From Gossypium raimondii (lineage: Eukaryota > Streptophyta > Magnoliopsida > Malvales > Malvaceae), in the NCBI RefSeq assembly GCF_025698545.1, contig NC_068572.1, positions 3,162,001-3,226,000 on the forward strand: a stretch of 64,000 bases of DNA. Direction: 5' to 3'. A program made the translations under genes and the position numbers. Shown here one piece after another: positions 10,048-22,000 of the stretch; position 1 is the stretch's first letter, and every line of letters begins with the position of its first letter. Under the pieces are notes generated by a model. That model ran no database searches, had not been told where the DNA came from, and saw only the letters and a list, made by a program, of their open reading frames with translations.

Positions 10048-10109
10048 CTCTAATATAACATTTCTCTACATCGACAAACTGTGCATATAGCTCTAATATA
10101 ACATTTCTA
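10034..10109. repeat. Duplication breakpoint with local tandem repeat
   Basis: eIF4G homology stops at 10033. The phrase tgtgcatatagctctaat.. then occurs twice, at about 10036-10064 and 10080-10109. Only the second occurrence lies in its collinear Mutator-like context (compare 1260-1290), so the first is filler copied from the neighbouring 45 bp. Confidence 0.75.
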
Positions 10110-10213
10110 GTTGAGCAATGCATATCAAACATCAACCCGACATTCATGTCCCCTTTGAGCTCAAATGTATCATATCTAACAGGGTTCATTGACCTTAGAT
10201 ATCTATATTTCAA
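10066..10213 (-). pseudogene. Mutator-like transposase 5' fragment (unit B)
   Basis: This is the duplicate of the first codons of the remnant at 1127-1393, with MKYRYLRSMNPVRYDTFELK readable from 10213 on the minus strand. It is cut at the duplication breakpoint after about 49 codons, so it has no function. Confidence 0.7.
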
Positions 10214-11292
10214 GCTTTAGTTTCTCCTATGGCTTGAAATCAAGAGTTTCCTTCTAATTCTTGACAAAAGCTAGTTCAATTTTATGCTTCGATTGAATTC
10301 AATTCTGTAGATTGGATTGATACAAAACAATCCTAATTTTGATGTCACAAATTTGACCGTCGTAATAAATAACGACTCTAATTCATCTACTTATCTTCAA
10401 AAAAAGAAAATCTGTTTCACATGTTTAATATAAAATTAAAACTAAAAAATTATACAAAAAAGTACTCATTAACCAAATTCAAACAACACCACCAAATTTA
10501 CTTACTAAAACTAATTTATTTTATTGGGTCGATTTTTGAACTTGATTTTAATATTAACAATATTCTTTTTAACATGCAAATATTCTGCACGAAATTTAAC
10601 TATGAAAACTTTCCCATATCAATATTCATTTTATAGGAAACTATACCACAAAATATGAAACATATTTCAAAATGTTGAAAAAGATTAGACATGACAAGTC
10701 AAAAAAAGTTTCTAACAAGAAGAGTTTTTCTGAAAAGTTTTTAAGATAATATTCTTGTTCTGCCACAAAAAAGATGGGACGTAAATTTTATATAGGGATT
10801 CTCTAGTTTCCAGAAAACTTTATTCTAAGATTATCCGGTTTTCAGAATACTTTATCCCAAAATTTTTGGTTTTTTAGAAAACTTTATCGCGAGATTTTTG
10901 GCTTTTTAGAATTCAATCTAACTATTAAATTTTTTTTAAAGTTTAATGTAGAAATCATTTGGGTGACATGGTAGGAGAGAGGGCGCTTCCCCCCCCCTTT
11001 CTCCTCTTATGTCACTCGAAAATGCTTCCTGCTGGAACGTTTTTACCACATATCTCAAAATCAACCTATTTCCCTAAATTTTAAATGAATTGACCTAAAA
11101 CCCTACTTTTTAAAATATGCCTAATTTTTTTAGAACTAAATTCCTAAAATAAAAGTACATGACTAAATTCTAAAATTTTAAAAAGTACAAGGATGTATGA
11201 CATATTTTAACCTATTAAAAAATATAGATCATTAATTATTTAGTCATTTGGTTGGATTGTTTTTTAAATTATTTATTTTTAACTAAAAATTT
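10214..11292. other. Non-coding spacer (duplicate of 1394-2465)
   Basis: No gene is visible. It is the same sequence as the unit A spacer, with scattered substitutions and small indels. The hairpin arm near 10980 has become a C run (cttcccccccccttt). Confidence 0.6.
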
Positions 11293-12032
11293 AATATACC
11301 ATTTGGTACTTGAGTTTTGTTTGTCCCAAATTTGCATCTAGATTTGGTGTTAGTGTTCAATTTGGTACCAAACCAAATGATATCAATTGGCCCAATGACT
11401 GTTTAACATGCATGCTTTAGTAAAAAAGACATAGGTACTAGTTGAGGGCGTCGATTCATTCGGGAGAATTTTTTGAAGTATTGTCCATCGAGCAACCAGT
11501 CGAGTCTCCAACAATGCCAAGGTATTGCTTGTGTCGAGGTTTTGTCTCCCTCATTCATTGAGAGCCATGTACGGTTCATGTAGCTTAAATGGTACCATAC
11601 TTGCAAGTATGTGGTTTATATCACTTAGGTTGGTGGCTTGAGTTACCTCACATGTAGGTGATTACAAAACCAATTACACGCTATATTGACATCTCGTCCA
11701 AGTCTTGTAAGTCATATCTCCAGTAACCGAGCCGCTTTCCCTTATAAATCTTACTAGGCTTTCGACGGAAGAAGGAGACAAAACCCCAACCACGGGGATA
11801 ATATTGACATTGTTGAGTGTCCAATCGACTGTCTTTTAGATGACACTTGGAAGGCTTCTCTCGAAGTAGTTGACCCCCTCAATAGTACTTAATTAGGATA
11901 AAAAAAAATTCAAATACTAGGTTCAACATTAAACCAAACTCAAGTACTTCATTCAGGCAAAAAGAAACTATAAAAAAAACTCAAATACAAAATTAAACAT
12001 TAAAGCAAAGCTCAAATACCAAATACTATATA
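11293..12032. mobile_element. Fold-back element, unit B copy
   Basis: Duplicate of the element at 2466-3203, with the same outer arms (ataccatttggtacttgag from 11296; its complement ends near 12030) and inner arms (ggtactagttgag near 11433; right end near 11889). It is non-coding. Confidence 0.6.
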
Positions 12033-12039
12033 TTTTTTT

Positions 12040-12482
12040 TGGTAAAAAAAAGACAAAAAAGAAATTTTACATTTAAATAACTGTCTAGTTAAACCCTCTA
12101 AATAATCATGAATAAGATTTAAAACATAACTAGGTGGTTGCAAGAAACTGTAGAATCCTATCTCCTTACCAATAGCGTGTCTAGCTAATACATTTGTTGC
12201 TTTATTTCCTTCATTGTAGACATGTTGTATCTTCACTTCGCATTGATTTTATATCAAATAGTTGACATCTTGAGCTATTGCAAAACGTGGAATCTCTGAC
12301 ATAGGATTCAACAACATATGAACAACCTCTAAACTATCAAACTCAAGAATCACCTTCCTTACTCCCTTATTCTAAGCTTGTCATAATCTATCGTATGCTC
12401 CCCATAGCTCAGCTTCAACAGTTGAACAAATTTCAATTTATTGGGCAAATCCCATGACGAGTGACCAGTCTCCAACATTCTT
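12040..12482 (-). pseudogene. LINE RNase H domain remnant (unit B)
   Basis: Duplicate of 3210-3650. VKIQHVYNEGNKATNVLARH is readable on the minus strand and keeps the N that unit A has changed to K. In-frame stops remain. It is cut on its N-terminal side by the LTR element at 12483. Confidence 0.65.
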
Positions 12483-13147
12483 ATATCACGGACCGCAGTT
12501 CAAAGCCCGTGACCATCACACCAAATACATCTGATGGAGGTATATTGTATAGATAGGGATCATTTGGCCCGTAAAAACTGGCCCGATTCGATAACCTGTT
12601 GGAGAAGCCTGTCAGATTGAAGCCTGGTTGGCCCGATAATGAAGATATGACAACTTATGCTATTTTGGTAACTAATCTTAGAAGATTGATAGAATCATAT
12701 CTTGTAAAGATTAGATTAGATTTGATATGGCATATCTTATAAATTTCATGATTTAAGGGGTATAGTTAATCTCGTCCGTCGATGTAAATGTATCTTGACC
12801 GTTGGTTTTAGGAGAGTTAAACTATAAATAGAGAGCTTCCCTCTCATTTTTACTCTCCATTCATTGTTTTATTATTCTTTGTGAATAAGAGAATATTGAG
12901 AGCATTTAATCAAACACCTTGTGTATGCTCTTTCTGTTGTTCTTTGTAAGCTTCTTTTGGCATAAATCACTTTCGCTCTACAAATTGGTGCATTGGGGGA
13001 GTTCTTAAGGAATCCTCACTTGAGTAAATGCTGACTTAGGTGAGTTTGGATGAGCGGATCACAGTAAATATTGACTTAGGTGAGTTTGGACGAGCGGATC
13101 TTCTAAGGCCGCATGGATCACGAGACGAAAGATCTAGCCCCGTGACA
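12483..13147 (+). repeat. 5' LTR, unit B element
   Basis: About 665 bp, from tatcacggaccgcag to cgtgaca. It is longer than its unit A partner because of an imperfect internal tandem repeat of about 47 bp at about 13022-13110, with gacttaggtgagtttgga occurring twice. Confidence 0.75.
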
Positions 13148-13149
13148 AG

Positions 13150-14870
13150 TAGTATCCGAGCTATTGGTTTGAAGGCACCGTTGGGATGTCGAAAGAAGAG
13201 TTCGAACAATGGTGGGCCAGAAAGTCTTTGAGGGAGATGCTGTCGACTGCTGAGGAATACGTGGGTAAACTTGAAAAGTCCATAGAGGATGCGAAAGAGT
13301 CAGACAATGCGCTTAGGGAAAGTATTGATGACTTGAGGGAGTAGTCCAAGGACTTTGTACCCATGTGTCTCACTTCTAATAGGGATAGCGTGCAAGACTT
13401 GCTAGATTCCCAAATGAAGAAGCTAATAGAGAGGAGCAATGCTCTCGAGGCCATGGAGATGGCTTTGAAGGAGGAAACAATGGCCACGACAATGACTTTG
13501 AGCACAAGAATAGAGGAGCTCAAGAGAGAGTTGGCCTTGTGTCGAGCAGCCGTGGGGAAAGGAGTGTCAAGTGCAACACTCAATAACGAGGATGTCCCGA
13601 AGCCGAAAGAGTTTGTGGGGACAATATCTGCATGTGATGTAGATAATTTCTTGTGGAGGATAGAAAACTACTTCCGTGCTAAAGGCATCGTGGATGATGC
13701 GGTTAAGGTAAACACTGCTTTAATGTTTCTTACTAATATTGCGCTTTTATGGTGGCGAGGCAGGACCACAGATAAAAGGCAAGGTGAGATTGAGACGTGG
13801 CAAGAGTTTCAATGTGAGTTGAATAGACAGTTTTACCTAGAGTTTACCGAGGAAGAAGTTTGGGCAAAGTTGCAAGGGATAACGCAACGGGGCACAGTGG
13901 GGGGTATGTTCGAGAGTTTAAGGAACTCATGCTCCAAGTTTCAGATGTGACTAAGAAAGAAGTATTGCTTGCTTTTCAGAATGGATTAAAGTTGTAGGTT
14001 AGATAGGAGGTGGAACAAAGAGGTGTCCAAAAGCTGTCAGAATCTATGATGGTAGTTGAGTTCATGGTCAAGCTTGGTCTAAGGAAAGACAAGCTTGGGT
14101 CTTCCAAGTCCAAGGAAAGGGGCGCATGTGAAAAGGGTCACAATGAAGATATTGTTCATAGTAATGGCAACGACGACAATGGTGGTAATGAAAAACCACG
14201 AGTTGGAAAGAGGAAACCCAACAGGAAAAAGGGACAAGTTGAAATGCTTTCTCTGTGACGGTCTATATATATTGAAGAAATGTTCGAAGAAATCTGCGCT
14301 TTTTAAGAAAGAGAAGTCGATGGGTAAGGCATTGGGACTTGGTTCAAGCGCAAGGGGTGTCAAAGCCAAGGAGGCCAAAAGTGAGAAGAAGCCAGTGGAG
14401 TGCTTCTTGTATCATGGTCCGCACAAGTTGCAGAAGTGTCCGAAGAAGTCTGTCATTGAAGGGGACGATAGAATAGACAAGGAGCCCAGGAAGCTTGGTT
14501 CGAGCAAGGGAAAAGCCGAAGTCAAGAAGGCAAAGAGGAGTAAAAAGAAGTGAGTAAAGTGCTTCTTGTGACGTGGTCCGCATGAGTTGCGAAACTGTCT
14601 AAAGTAGGCCGTAGTCAAAGGAAAGGCAACGCTTGAGCTTGGTGAGTCATCGGAGGGGCTTCCACTCAAGGAAGAGGTTTGTTTGTCATCAAACTTAGAG
14701 GAAAAAGTTACGATGAAAACAATGAAGCTGAGACCAATAAGGCTCAATTTGAGTGAAGCGTCGGAGTTGGTCGAGTCATCGACAAGGCTTCCACCTATGG
14801 GAGAGGTGGGTGATGTATTGGACTTCAAGAGTAAAGAAGTGATGCAAGTGAGACAGTTGACCTGAGTAAA
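13150..14870 (+). pseudogene. Degenerate gag polyprotein, unit B
   Basis: The longest open piece (13363-13950) runs from the coiled-coil region through the capsid-like core (WRIENYFRAKGIVDDAVKVN.., LLWWRGRTTDKRQ, TWQEFQCELNRQFY). It keeps the Trp codon that is a stop in unit A. 14095-14553 carries the knuckle region: knuckle 1 CFLCDGLYILKKC and knuckle 2 CFLYHGPHKLQKC (second Cys changed to Tyr). The third is interrupted by a stop (near 14571). It shares the stop at 13342-13344 with unit A, so that lesion predates the duplication. It is not a functional gag. Confidence 0.7.
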
Positions 14871-15029
14871 TGCAACAAGTAGGATGGTTTGAGTTAAGAA
14901 ACGACATAAGCCGAGGCAAAAGTCCCAAAAGAAGGGAAAAACTAAGGCGTCGAGACGAGATCGAGGCGAGTCAAGTCAGTGCTATTCGGAAGTCGCAATA
15001 AGGGTGTTGCAAGAATGGGTGGGGGAGAA

Positions 15030-15626
15030 TGTCAAGGGCCGCAATTCAAAGCCCATGACCATCACACCAAATGCATCCGATGGAGGTCTATTGTGTAGAT
15101 AGGGATCATTTGGCTCGCAAGAACTGGTCCGATTCAGTAACCTGTTGGAGAAGTCTGTCAGATTGAAGCCTGGTTGGCCCGATAATGAAGATATGGCAAC
15201 TTAGGCTATTTTGGTAACTAATCTTAAAAGATTGATAGAATTATATCTCGTAAAGATTAGATTAGATTTGATATGACATATCTTGTAAATCCCATGATTT
15301 AAGGGATATAGTTAATCTCGTCCGTCGATATAAATGTATATTGATCGTTGGTTTTAGGAGAGCTCAACTATAAATAGAGAGCCTCCCTCTCATTTGTACA
15401 CTCCATTCATTGTTTCATTATTCTTTGTGAATAAGAGAATATTGAGAGCATTTACTCAAACACCTTGTGTGCGCTCTTTCTGTTGTTCTTTGTAAGCTTC
15501 TTTTGGCATAAATCGCTTTCGCTCTACAAATTGGTGCATTAGAGGAGTTTTTAAGGAATCTTCACTTGAGTAAAGGCTGACTTAAGCAAGTTTCGACGAA
15601 TGGATCGCGAGACGAAAGATCTAGCA
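15030..15626 (+). repeat. 3' LTR, unit B element
   Basis: About 597 bp in normal orientation, starting TGTCAAGGGCCGCAATTCAA directly after the purine tract. It is collinear with both 5' LTRs up to gatctag, where the last bases are lost. Confidence 0.75.
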
Positions 15627-16040
15627 TTCACTTTGTATGTTCCAGCTTTGGCAACCTCCAACAAGGCTTCTGTCATGTTTGATGAATATATTGGCCCTCA
15701 TTTGTCAAATATATATATTAGCCCTCAATTAAATTAAAAATTAATTAATTAAATAAACAAGTTAAAATTATTTTTTTTAATTTTTTATTAAATAAACCGA
15801 CATTCGTTATTCTAATTCTATCCTGCTTGTACTGCTGTGCTGTGTGTATCGCACACTCTTTTGAATATCAAAGGTACGCACTCTCTTATGCCGATCGAAC
15901 CCTAATTATTCAATTCTCATTGCATTCTTCTTATAATGTCGCATTTGGATTTTGTCAATCTGTTTGGAAGCAGATATTGAAATAAATAAAAAAAGGGAAA
16001 AAAAGAGGGGAATCAGGAGGAGGAGTCAAGCGTGGGATAT
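15627..16040 (+). promoter_or_regulatory. eIF4G promoter and 5' leader region
   Basis: The AT-rich stretch between the LTR element and the eIF4G start codon is almost the same in unit A (6496-6854). Unit B has about 60 extra bp (tggccctcatttgtc.. near 15692). A possible leader intron runs from caaag|gtacgc (about 15872) to gcag|atattg (about 15974), judged by splice consensus only. No clear TATA box could be assigned. Confidence 0.35.
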
Positions 16041-19000
16041 ATGTCCTTCAAGCAATCAAGGTCAGATAAAAGTGAGCAACAACAGTACAGAAAATTAGGG
16101 CGATCCGCCAGCTCTAATCAGCAGCAGCGGACCTCCTCAGGCGGTTACGGTGAGGGCGGTGGCGGTGGTCCCGCCCCTTCATCGTCTCTTTCTTCGTCTT
16201 CATCTTCCAGTCGAAGGTAACCGCAATTCTTCATCATGCTTTAGGCTTTGGACTTTAGCTTCTTTTTTTTTTCTTTTCGTTTAATTGCCAGTTAATTTAG
16301 GGTTTTCTATGCGATTTTGTGGATTGCTGATCGTTTTTCTGTTGGTTGATCCTGATATTATAGTTTTAAGAAGTCTAACAATGCACAAGGAGGGCAACCT
16401 AGGGTAAATACTCCGGCTGTAAATTCTACTGAGTCTAGTAATGCTTCTGCTGCTCGTAATATACAAACTGGTGCACGTGTACAGCCCCAATTGCAAGGTA
16501 TGATTCAAAATTCTTAAGCTTGTTTCCGATTTTAGATTCATAATTGAATGAATTAGGATCATCTTGATGTTATTCACATTCATGTTCATTTTTGTTGATA
16601 GGAGCATCCAATATGCCGGTTGCAAGTGGTGTTGCCAAGCCGGTTGGCCCACCTGCCAATCAGAGAAGCACCCAAGCTGTTCCGAAGGCTCCAACTTCTC
16701 AATCTGCCACCTTGAGTTCTGACAGTAGTTTTTCCACACACCCCACAAAGGGTATGTTTGTTTTCTGTTTGGTGTTCTAAGTATATAAGATCAAATTACC
16801 TCGATTATGTGAAAACTTGGGGATCTTCAATTTACTTAGTATTTTGGCCGTTCGCTTACCATGATATTATTTCTAGCTTTAAGCTGATGTAACTAATTAT
16901 ATGCTTTTAACTGTTTCTTATGGATTAACTCCAGGAGATGCATCCCAAGCATTCTCTTTACAGTTTGGGTCCATAAGTCCTGGTTCAATGAACGGAATGC
17001 AGGTATCTAACTATTCATGTTGGTGTTCCATCTATTTTCCATTTGAAGCCTTGTTTCTAATAGCAGGTCTTGTGTTCTCATCTGTATCAGATTCCAGCAC
17101 AAACTAGCTCAGCACCCCCAAATTTGGATGAGCAGAAACGCGATCAGGTTTGTCTCTTTCCATAAAAAAGATGCAGTTTAGTTTTTAAGAACCATGAAAT
17201 GTTACACGGCAGAATACTCTGTAGAAACCAAGTATAATATGAATACAAGATATTTGGGGCCATTGCATTTATTGGTCTACCATGTTCATGATCTGATGCT
17301 TTTTAACTGATATAGTTTTGGAGTCTTAGGAATTCACTTATATAATTAAATGGCATTTTTATGTGCAGGCATTCCATGGTTCTTCTGTTAAATCTGTGTC
17401 AAATTTGCCCACTACTGTTCCTAGGCAGCAGCTACCGAGAAAAGATTCAGTTGCAACTGGCCAATCTAATTCTGGGGAGGCTCACCCCATGCCCATGGTC
17501 AAAAAAGATGTACAAGCCTCTGCAGGACCCGCTGTGAACCAGACACAGAAGTCATCTCATCTTAATATTCCCATGGCCTCAATGCAAATGCCATTTCATC
17601 ACCAACCTCAGGTTCCCATGCAATTTGGTGTGACTAATCCACATATTCAGTCTCAGTCTCCGAGTGTAAGTGCTACTTCAATCCAGATGCCATTGTATAT
17701 GCCAATACCGATGGAAAATGACCCTCAGGTGATGCAGCAGCAACTTTTAGTCCCAGGTCTTTCGCCTCACCCATTGCCACTTCAGGGAATGATGCATCAG
17801 GGTCAGGGCTTGAGTTACACACCACCTTTGGGTGGTCAGCTTGCACCCCAATTGGGCAACTTGGGAATGGGCATTGCCCCTCAGTATCCTCAACAGCAAG
17901 GAGGGAAGTTCAGTGTTCCTCGAAAAACTACTGTCAAGATTACACACCCTTTGACTCGCGAAGAATTAAGGCTTAATAAACAAACAGATACATATTTAGA
18001 CAGTGGGTCATCAGGTCCAAGGTCTCATCCTATTGCGCCTTCTCAATCCCAACCAGTTCCATCATTTGCTCCTCATTCAATCAACTATTATTCCAATCCC
18101 TACAATACCAATTCTATCTTTTATCCACCTCCAAATACTCTGCAATTGTCTAGTAGCCAGATAGCAGTAGCACCAAATGCCCAAGGGCTGAGATTTAATT
18201 ATCCTGTTGGCCAGAGTCTTCAAAACATTTCTTATATGAACTCAGCAGCTGGCCATGGTTCACTTCCAGCTAATAAACCCGTAAATCTTAAACATGGTAC
18301 TTTAGAATCACCAAGTGTGGAACTGGCATGTGATGTTCACGATGTAGCATCCTCTGCTTCATCTGGCATAACACAGGTTACAGTCAAGCCAGCAATTGTT
18401 TCTGCTGGAGAAAAGGTGACAGATTCATCTTTATCAATTAATTTGCCCCCTGTTGAAAAGGTTGGATCACTAAAATCTTCAGTACCATCTAGTGACGGTA
18501 GCTTATCTCAGGCTCAAAGAGATTTGGATACTTGTCAAGAGAGCTCTGTACAGCAGCCAAAATGTGAAAGTGAATCATTAGCATCCAATTCATTGCCAGC
18601 TACAGCAAAAAGAGTTCAAGCAACTAACTTGGATGAGTTCGTATCTCCTGCTCCAGCTGCTATGTCTGAGGAGTCAGTTCGGGTTGTTGTCAGTAATGAC
18701 AGCGGGAGGGACAGTTTGACCTACTCTAACTCTGTAAAAGATTATCAGAAGAAGCCGGGTAAGGAAGGACATATTCAGCCACCAAATCAGGTATTTTCAT
18801 TCTCTTTATTTGTTGTTGCACGTGTAATTTTTGTTTGCACGTATTTATATGTTTTTTTACACATTGTTTGACAGTCCATGTCAACATCCTACTTGGCTTC
18901 CCACACTGCAGAACACAGTATGTCCTCAGACAGTGCAGTCTCTGACACTATAAGGGCCAAAACAGCTTTAGTATCATCATCAGCTGCTTATGTTTTGCCA

Positions 19001-22000
19001 CAACCTACCAAGAAGTTAACATCAATTAATGGTTCTTCAACTTCTTCTATAGATCTGAGGACAGACAGGAAGAGAGAAGGCTTAACCTCTGATTCATCTG
19101 AAGTTTCTGGTACTGGCAGTAATGTTGATTGCTTGGACATGGTTCAGCATGCTAATATAGATGGTTCTTCCAAGCTTGATGAGCAACTGAAACCTGAAAT
19201 TAATAGAATTAAGGATCCCTTGAAATCTATGGAGCTTGAATCCGATCAGAATTCTGCTTTGAAGGCATCATCTACCAGTGATATTGTTCCTACCTTTGTA
19301 ACTGCACGTCCAATGCTTGATGAAGACGTTGGGGCTAGCATTGAAAATAAGAGAGTCTCTGATAGTATGGATTTTTCTTCCTCTAAAGTATCCGAATCTA
19401 CAGATCTTGAAAGTTCACATGTTGTAATCACCTTTGGTTCCAATGCATCTGCAAAAGCCATCGATAGCAATGAGGTCACTGTTACTAAATCTGGTGCATC
19501 TGACCAGCAGTCTACTCTGGTCACAACTACCGATCTCTTCGATTCATCATCAAAATATGAAGGAGGTGGTGTTCCTGTACCTAGTTCAAAGGACAAAACT
19601 GCACTGGATCTCAGTAGGACAAAGAGTACTTCAGCTAAAGGGAGGAAAAAAAGACAAGAATTTCTTGAGAAGGCTGATGCTGCCGGGACAACTTCTGATC
19701 GCTACATAGCTTTTAAAAGTCCCGAGGAAAAGAAAGAGACAGTCGTACCTTCAGCAAGTGCAGAGAGCAATTGCACTGGGGTTGATTTGAAGCTGGTATC
19801 TCATGAGTCCCCTCAGGTGGATTCTACAGGAAGTGAGGAACTTGCACAGGATAAGGCTCAACTTGATGATTGGGAAGATGTTGCTGACAGCTGTGCACCA
19901 AAATTAGAAACTTCAAATAATGGCGAGAAGGCTCATGAAGGGTTAATAAATATCGAGAAAGATGGAAGTGGGAATATATCAAAGAAGTATTCCCGAGATT
20001 TCCTTCTTAAGTTTGCCGAGCAGTGTACTGATCTTCCACAAGGTTTTGAGATTGCTTCAGATATTGCAGAGCCCTTGATGACTCCCAATGTCAATGGCTC
20101 GCACCTTGTTGATCGTGATTCATATCCTAGTCCTGGAAGAAAAATGGATAGGCAATCTAGTGGATCTCGATTAGATCGACGTGGTAGTGGAATGGTGGAT
20201 AACGAGAGATGGGTGAAACTACCTGGTTCTTTTAGGCCAGGAAGGGATTTGCGTCTTGATCCTAGTTATGGTGCTGCTGCAAGTTTTCAACCTGTCCAGG
20301 GAGGTAACTTTGGCATTGTAAGGCACCCACGAGCTCAAACATCGCTGCCATTTGTTGGAGGGATCCTTGCTGGACCAATGCACCCTATGGGTCTGCAAGG
20401 AGGGATGCCGAGAAATAGTCCCGATACTGACAGGTGGCAGCCTGTTGCTAACTATTCACAGAAGGGGTTGATTTCTTCACCACAAACACCATTACAGACG
20501 ATGCACAGAGCTGCAAGAAAGTATGAAATGGGTAAAGTGACTGATGAGGAAACCTTAAAGCAAAGGCAACTAAAAGCCATTTTGAACAAACTAACTCCCC
20601 AAAACTTTGAGAAACTTTTTGAGCAAGTAAAAGCAGTGAACATTGACAATGCAGTTACACTCAAAGGTGTCATCTCACAAATCTTTGACAAAGCTTTGAT
20701 GGAGCCTACTTTCTGTGAAATGTATGCGAACTTCTGTTATCATCTGGCAGGAGAGTTGCCTGATTTTAGTGAAGGCAATGAAAAGATTACTTTCAAGAGA
20801 TTGCTGCTGAACAAGTGCCAGGAGGAATTTGAAAGAGGGGAGAGAGAGCAAGAAGAAGCAAATAAAGTTGAGGAAGTGGGTGAGGCTAAACGGTCTGAGG
20901 AGGAAAGAGAGGAGAAGAGAGTCAAGGCACGGAGACGAATGTTGGGTAACATTAGACTTATTGGAGAGGTGTACAAGAAGAAAATGTTAACTGAGAGAAT
21001 CATGCATGAATGCATCAAGAAATTACTTGGTGAATATGAGAATCCTGATGAAGAAGATATTGAGGCTTTGTGCAAATTAATGAGTACGATTGGAGAAATG
21101 ATAGACTATCCCAAAGCAAAGGTGTATATGGATGCCTATTTTGAGAGGATGGCTAAGTTGTCAAACAATGTGAAATTATCTTCTAGGGTTAGGTTCATGT
21201 TGAAAGATGCTATTGATCTGAGAAAGAATAAGTGGCAGCAGAGGAGGAAAGTTGACGGGCCTAAAAAGATTGAAGAAGTGCACAGAGATGCCGCTCAAGA
21301 GCGACAAGCACAAGCCAGTAGGCTTGCTCATGGTCCGGGCATCAATCCTGCTGCAAGAAGGGCACCCTCGGATTTTGGCCCACGAGCATCTGTGTTATCT
21401 TCTCCTGGTCCTCAGGTAGGTAGTTTCCGTGGGTCATCCACTCAGCTCCGTGGTTTTCGGGCTCAGGATGCTCGCATGGATGACAGGCTGCGTATTGAGA
21501 CTAGGACTTTGTTAGTTCCCTTGCCTCAAAGACCAGTCGGTGATGATGCTATTGCGTTGGGCCCTCAGGGTGGCCTAGCTAGAGGGATGGGTTTTAGACG
21601 ACCGCCAGCAATGCCAAGTACTCCCTTAGCTGATGTTTCTCCTATTTCTGGAGATTCTAGAAGATTGGCTGCTGGTTCGAATGGTTTTAGTTCTCTACCA
21701 GAGCGGGCTACTTATGGTTCTAGAGAGGAATTCATGCCAAGAGATATGAGAGAGAGATTTGCAGCGCCTGCTGCTTATGACCAGTTGAGTTCCCGGGAAC
21801 CTGGCATGAATTTCAGTAATAGGGATTCGAGGAACCCAAATAGACCTCTTGCAGCATCTCCTGCACGAGGCCAAACATCAGGCTTCACTCAAAATACTTC
21901 TCCAGAAAGGGGCTGGTCTGAGGAGCGACTGCAGGAAATGTCTATGGCCACTATTAGAGAATTTTACAGGTATCCTCTTTGGCTCAACTCTGATTTTATA

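Larger units (their letters stand above)
12483..15626 (+). mobile_element. Gag-only LTR retrotransposon, unit B
   Basis: Duplicate of the unit A element, with an intact layout: 5' LTR 12483-13147, primer site 13150-13161 (tagtatccgagc-like), gag remnant, purine tract ending at 15029 (gggtgggggagaa), and a collinear 3' LTR 15030-15626. No pol domain is detectable in the 1.88-kb interior. I could not identify a convincing 5-bp target duplication. The flanks read ..aacattctta and ttcactttg.., and the LTR end is worn (gatctagca). Confidence 0.75.
10066..21506. repeat. Segmental duplication unit B
   Basis: Collinear with 1245-10033. It begins inside the Mutator-like remnant at ctacatcgacaaact and ends, by homology, at ctagga (21506) inside eIF4G exon 7. 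Beyond that the complete gene continues in single-copy sequence. Confidence 0.92.

Noticed and set aside
17664..17672. gtaagtg in eIF4G exon 6 as a splice donor explaining the shorter copy
   Set aside because: The word looks like a donor, but in copy 1 it remains in the genomic sequence and joins downstream exon sequence with two added bases. The loss is therefore a DNA deletion, not retroposition of a spliced mRNA; introns 1-5 are still present.
19246..19596. 116-codon minus-strand frame in eIF4G exon 7
   Set aside because: Antisense to a Ser/Asp-rich part of the verified eIF4G coding exon.
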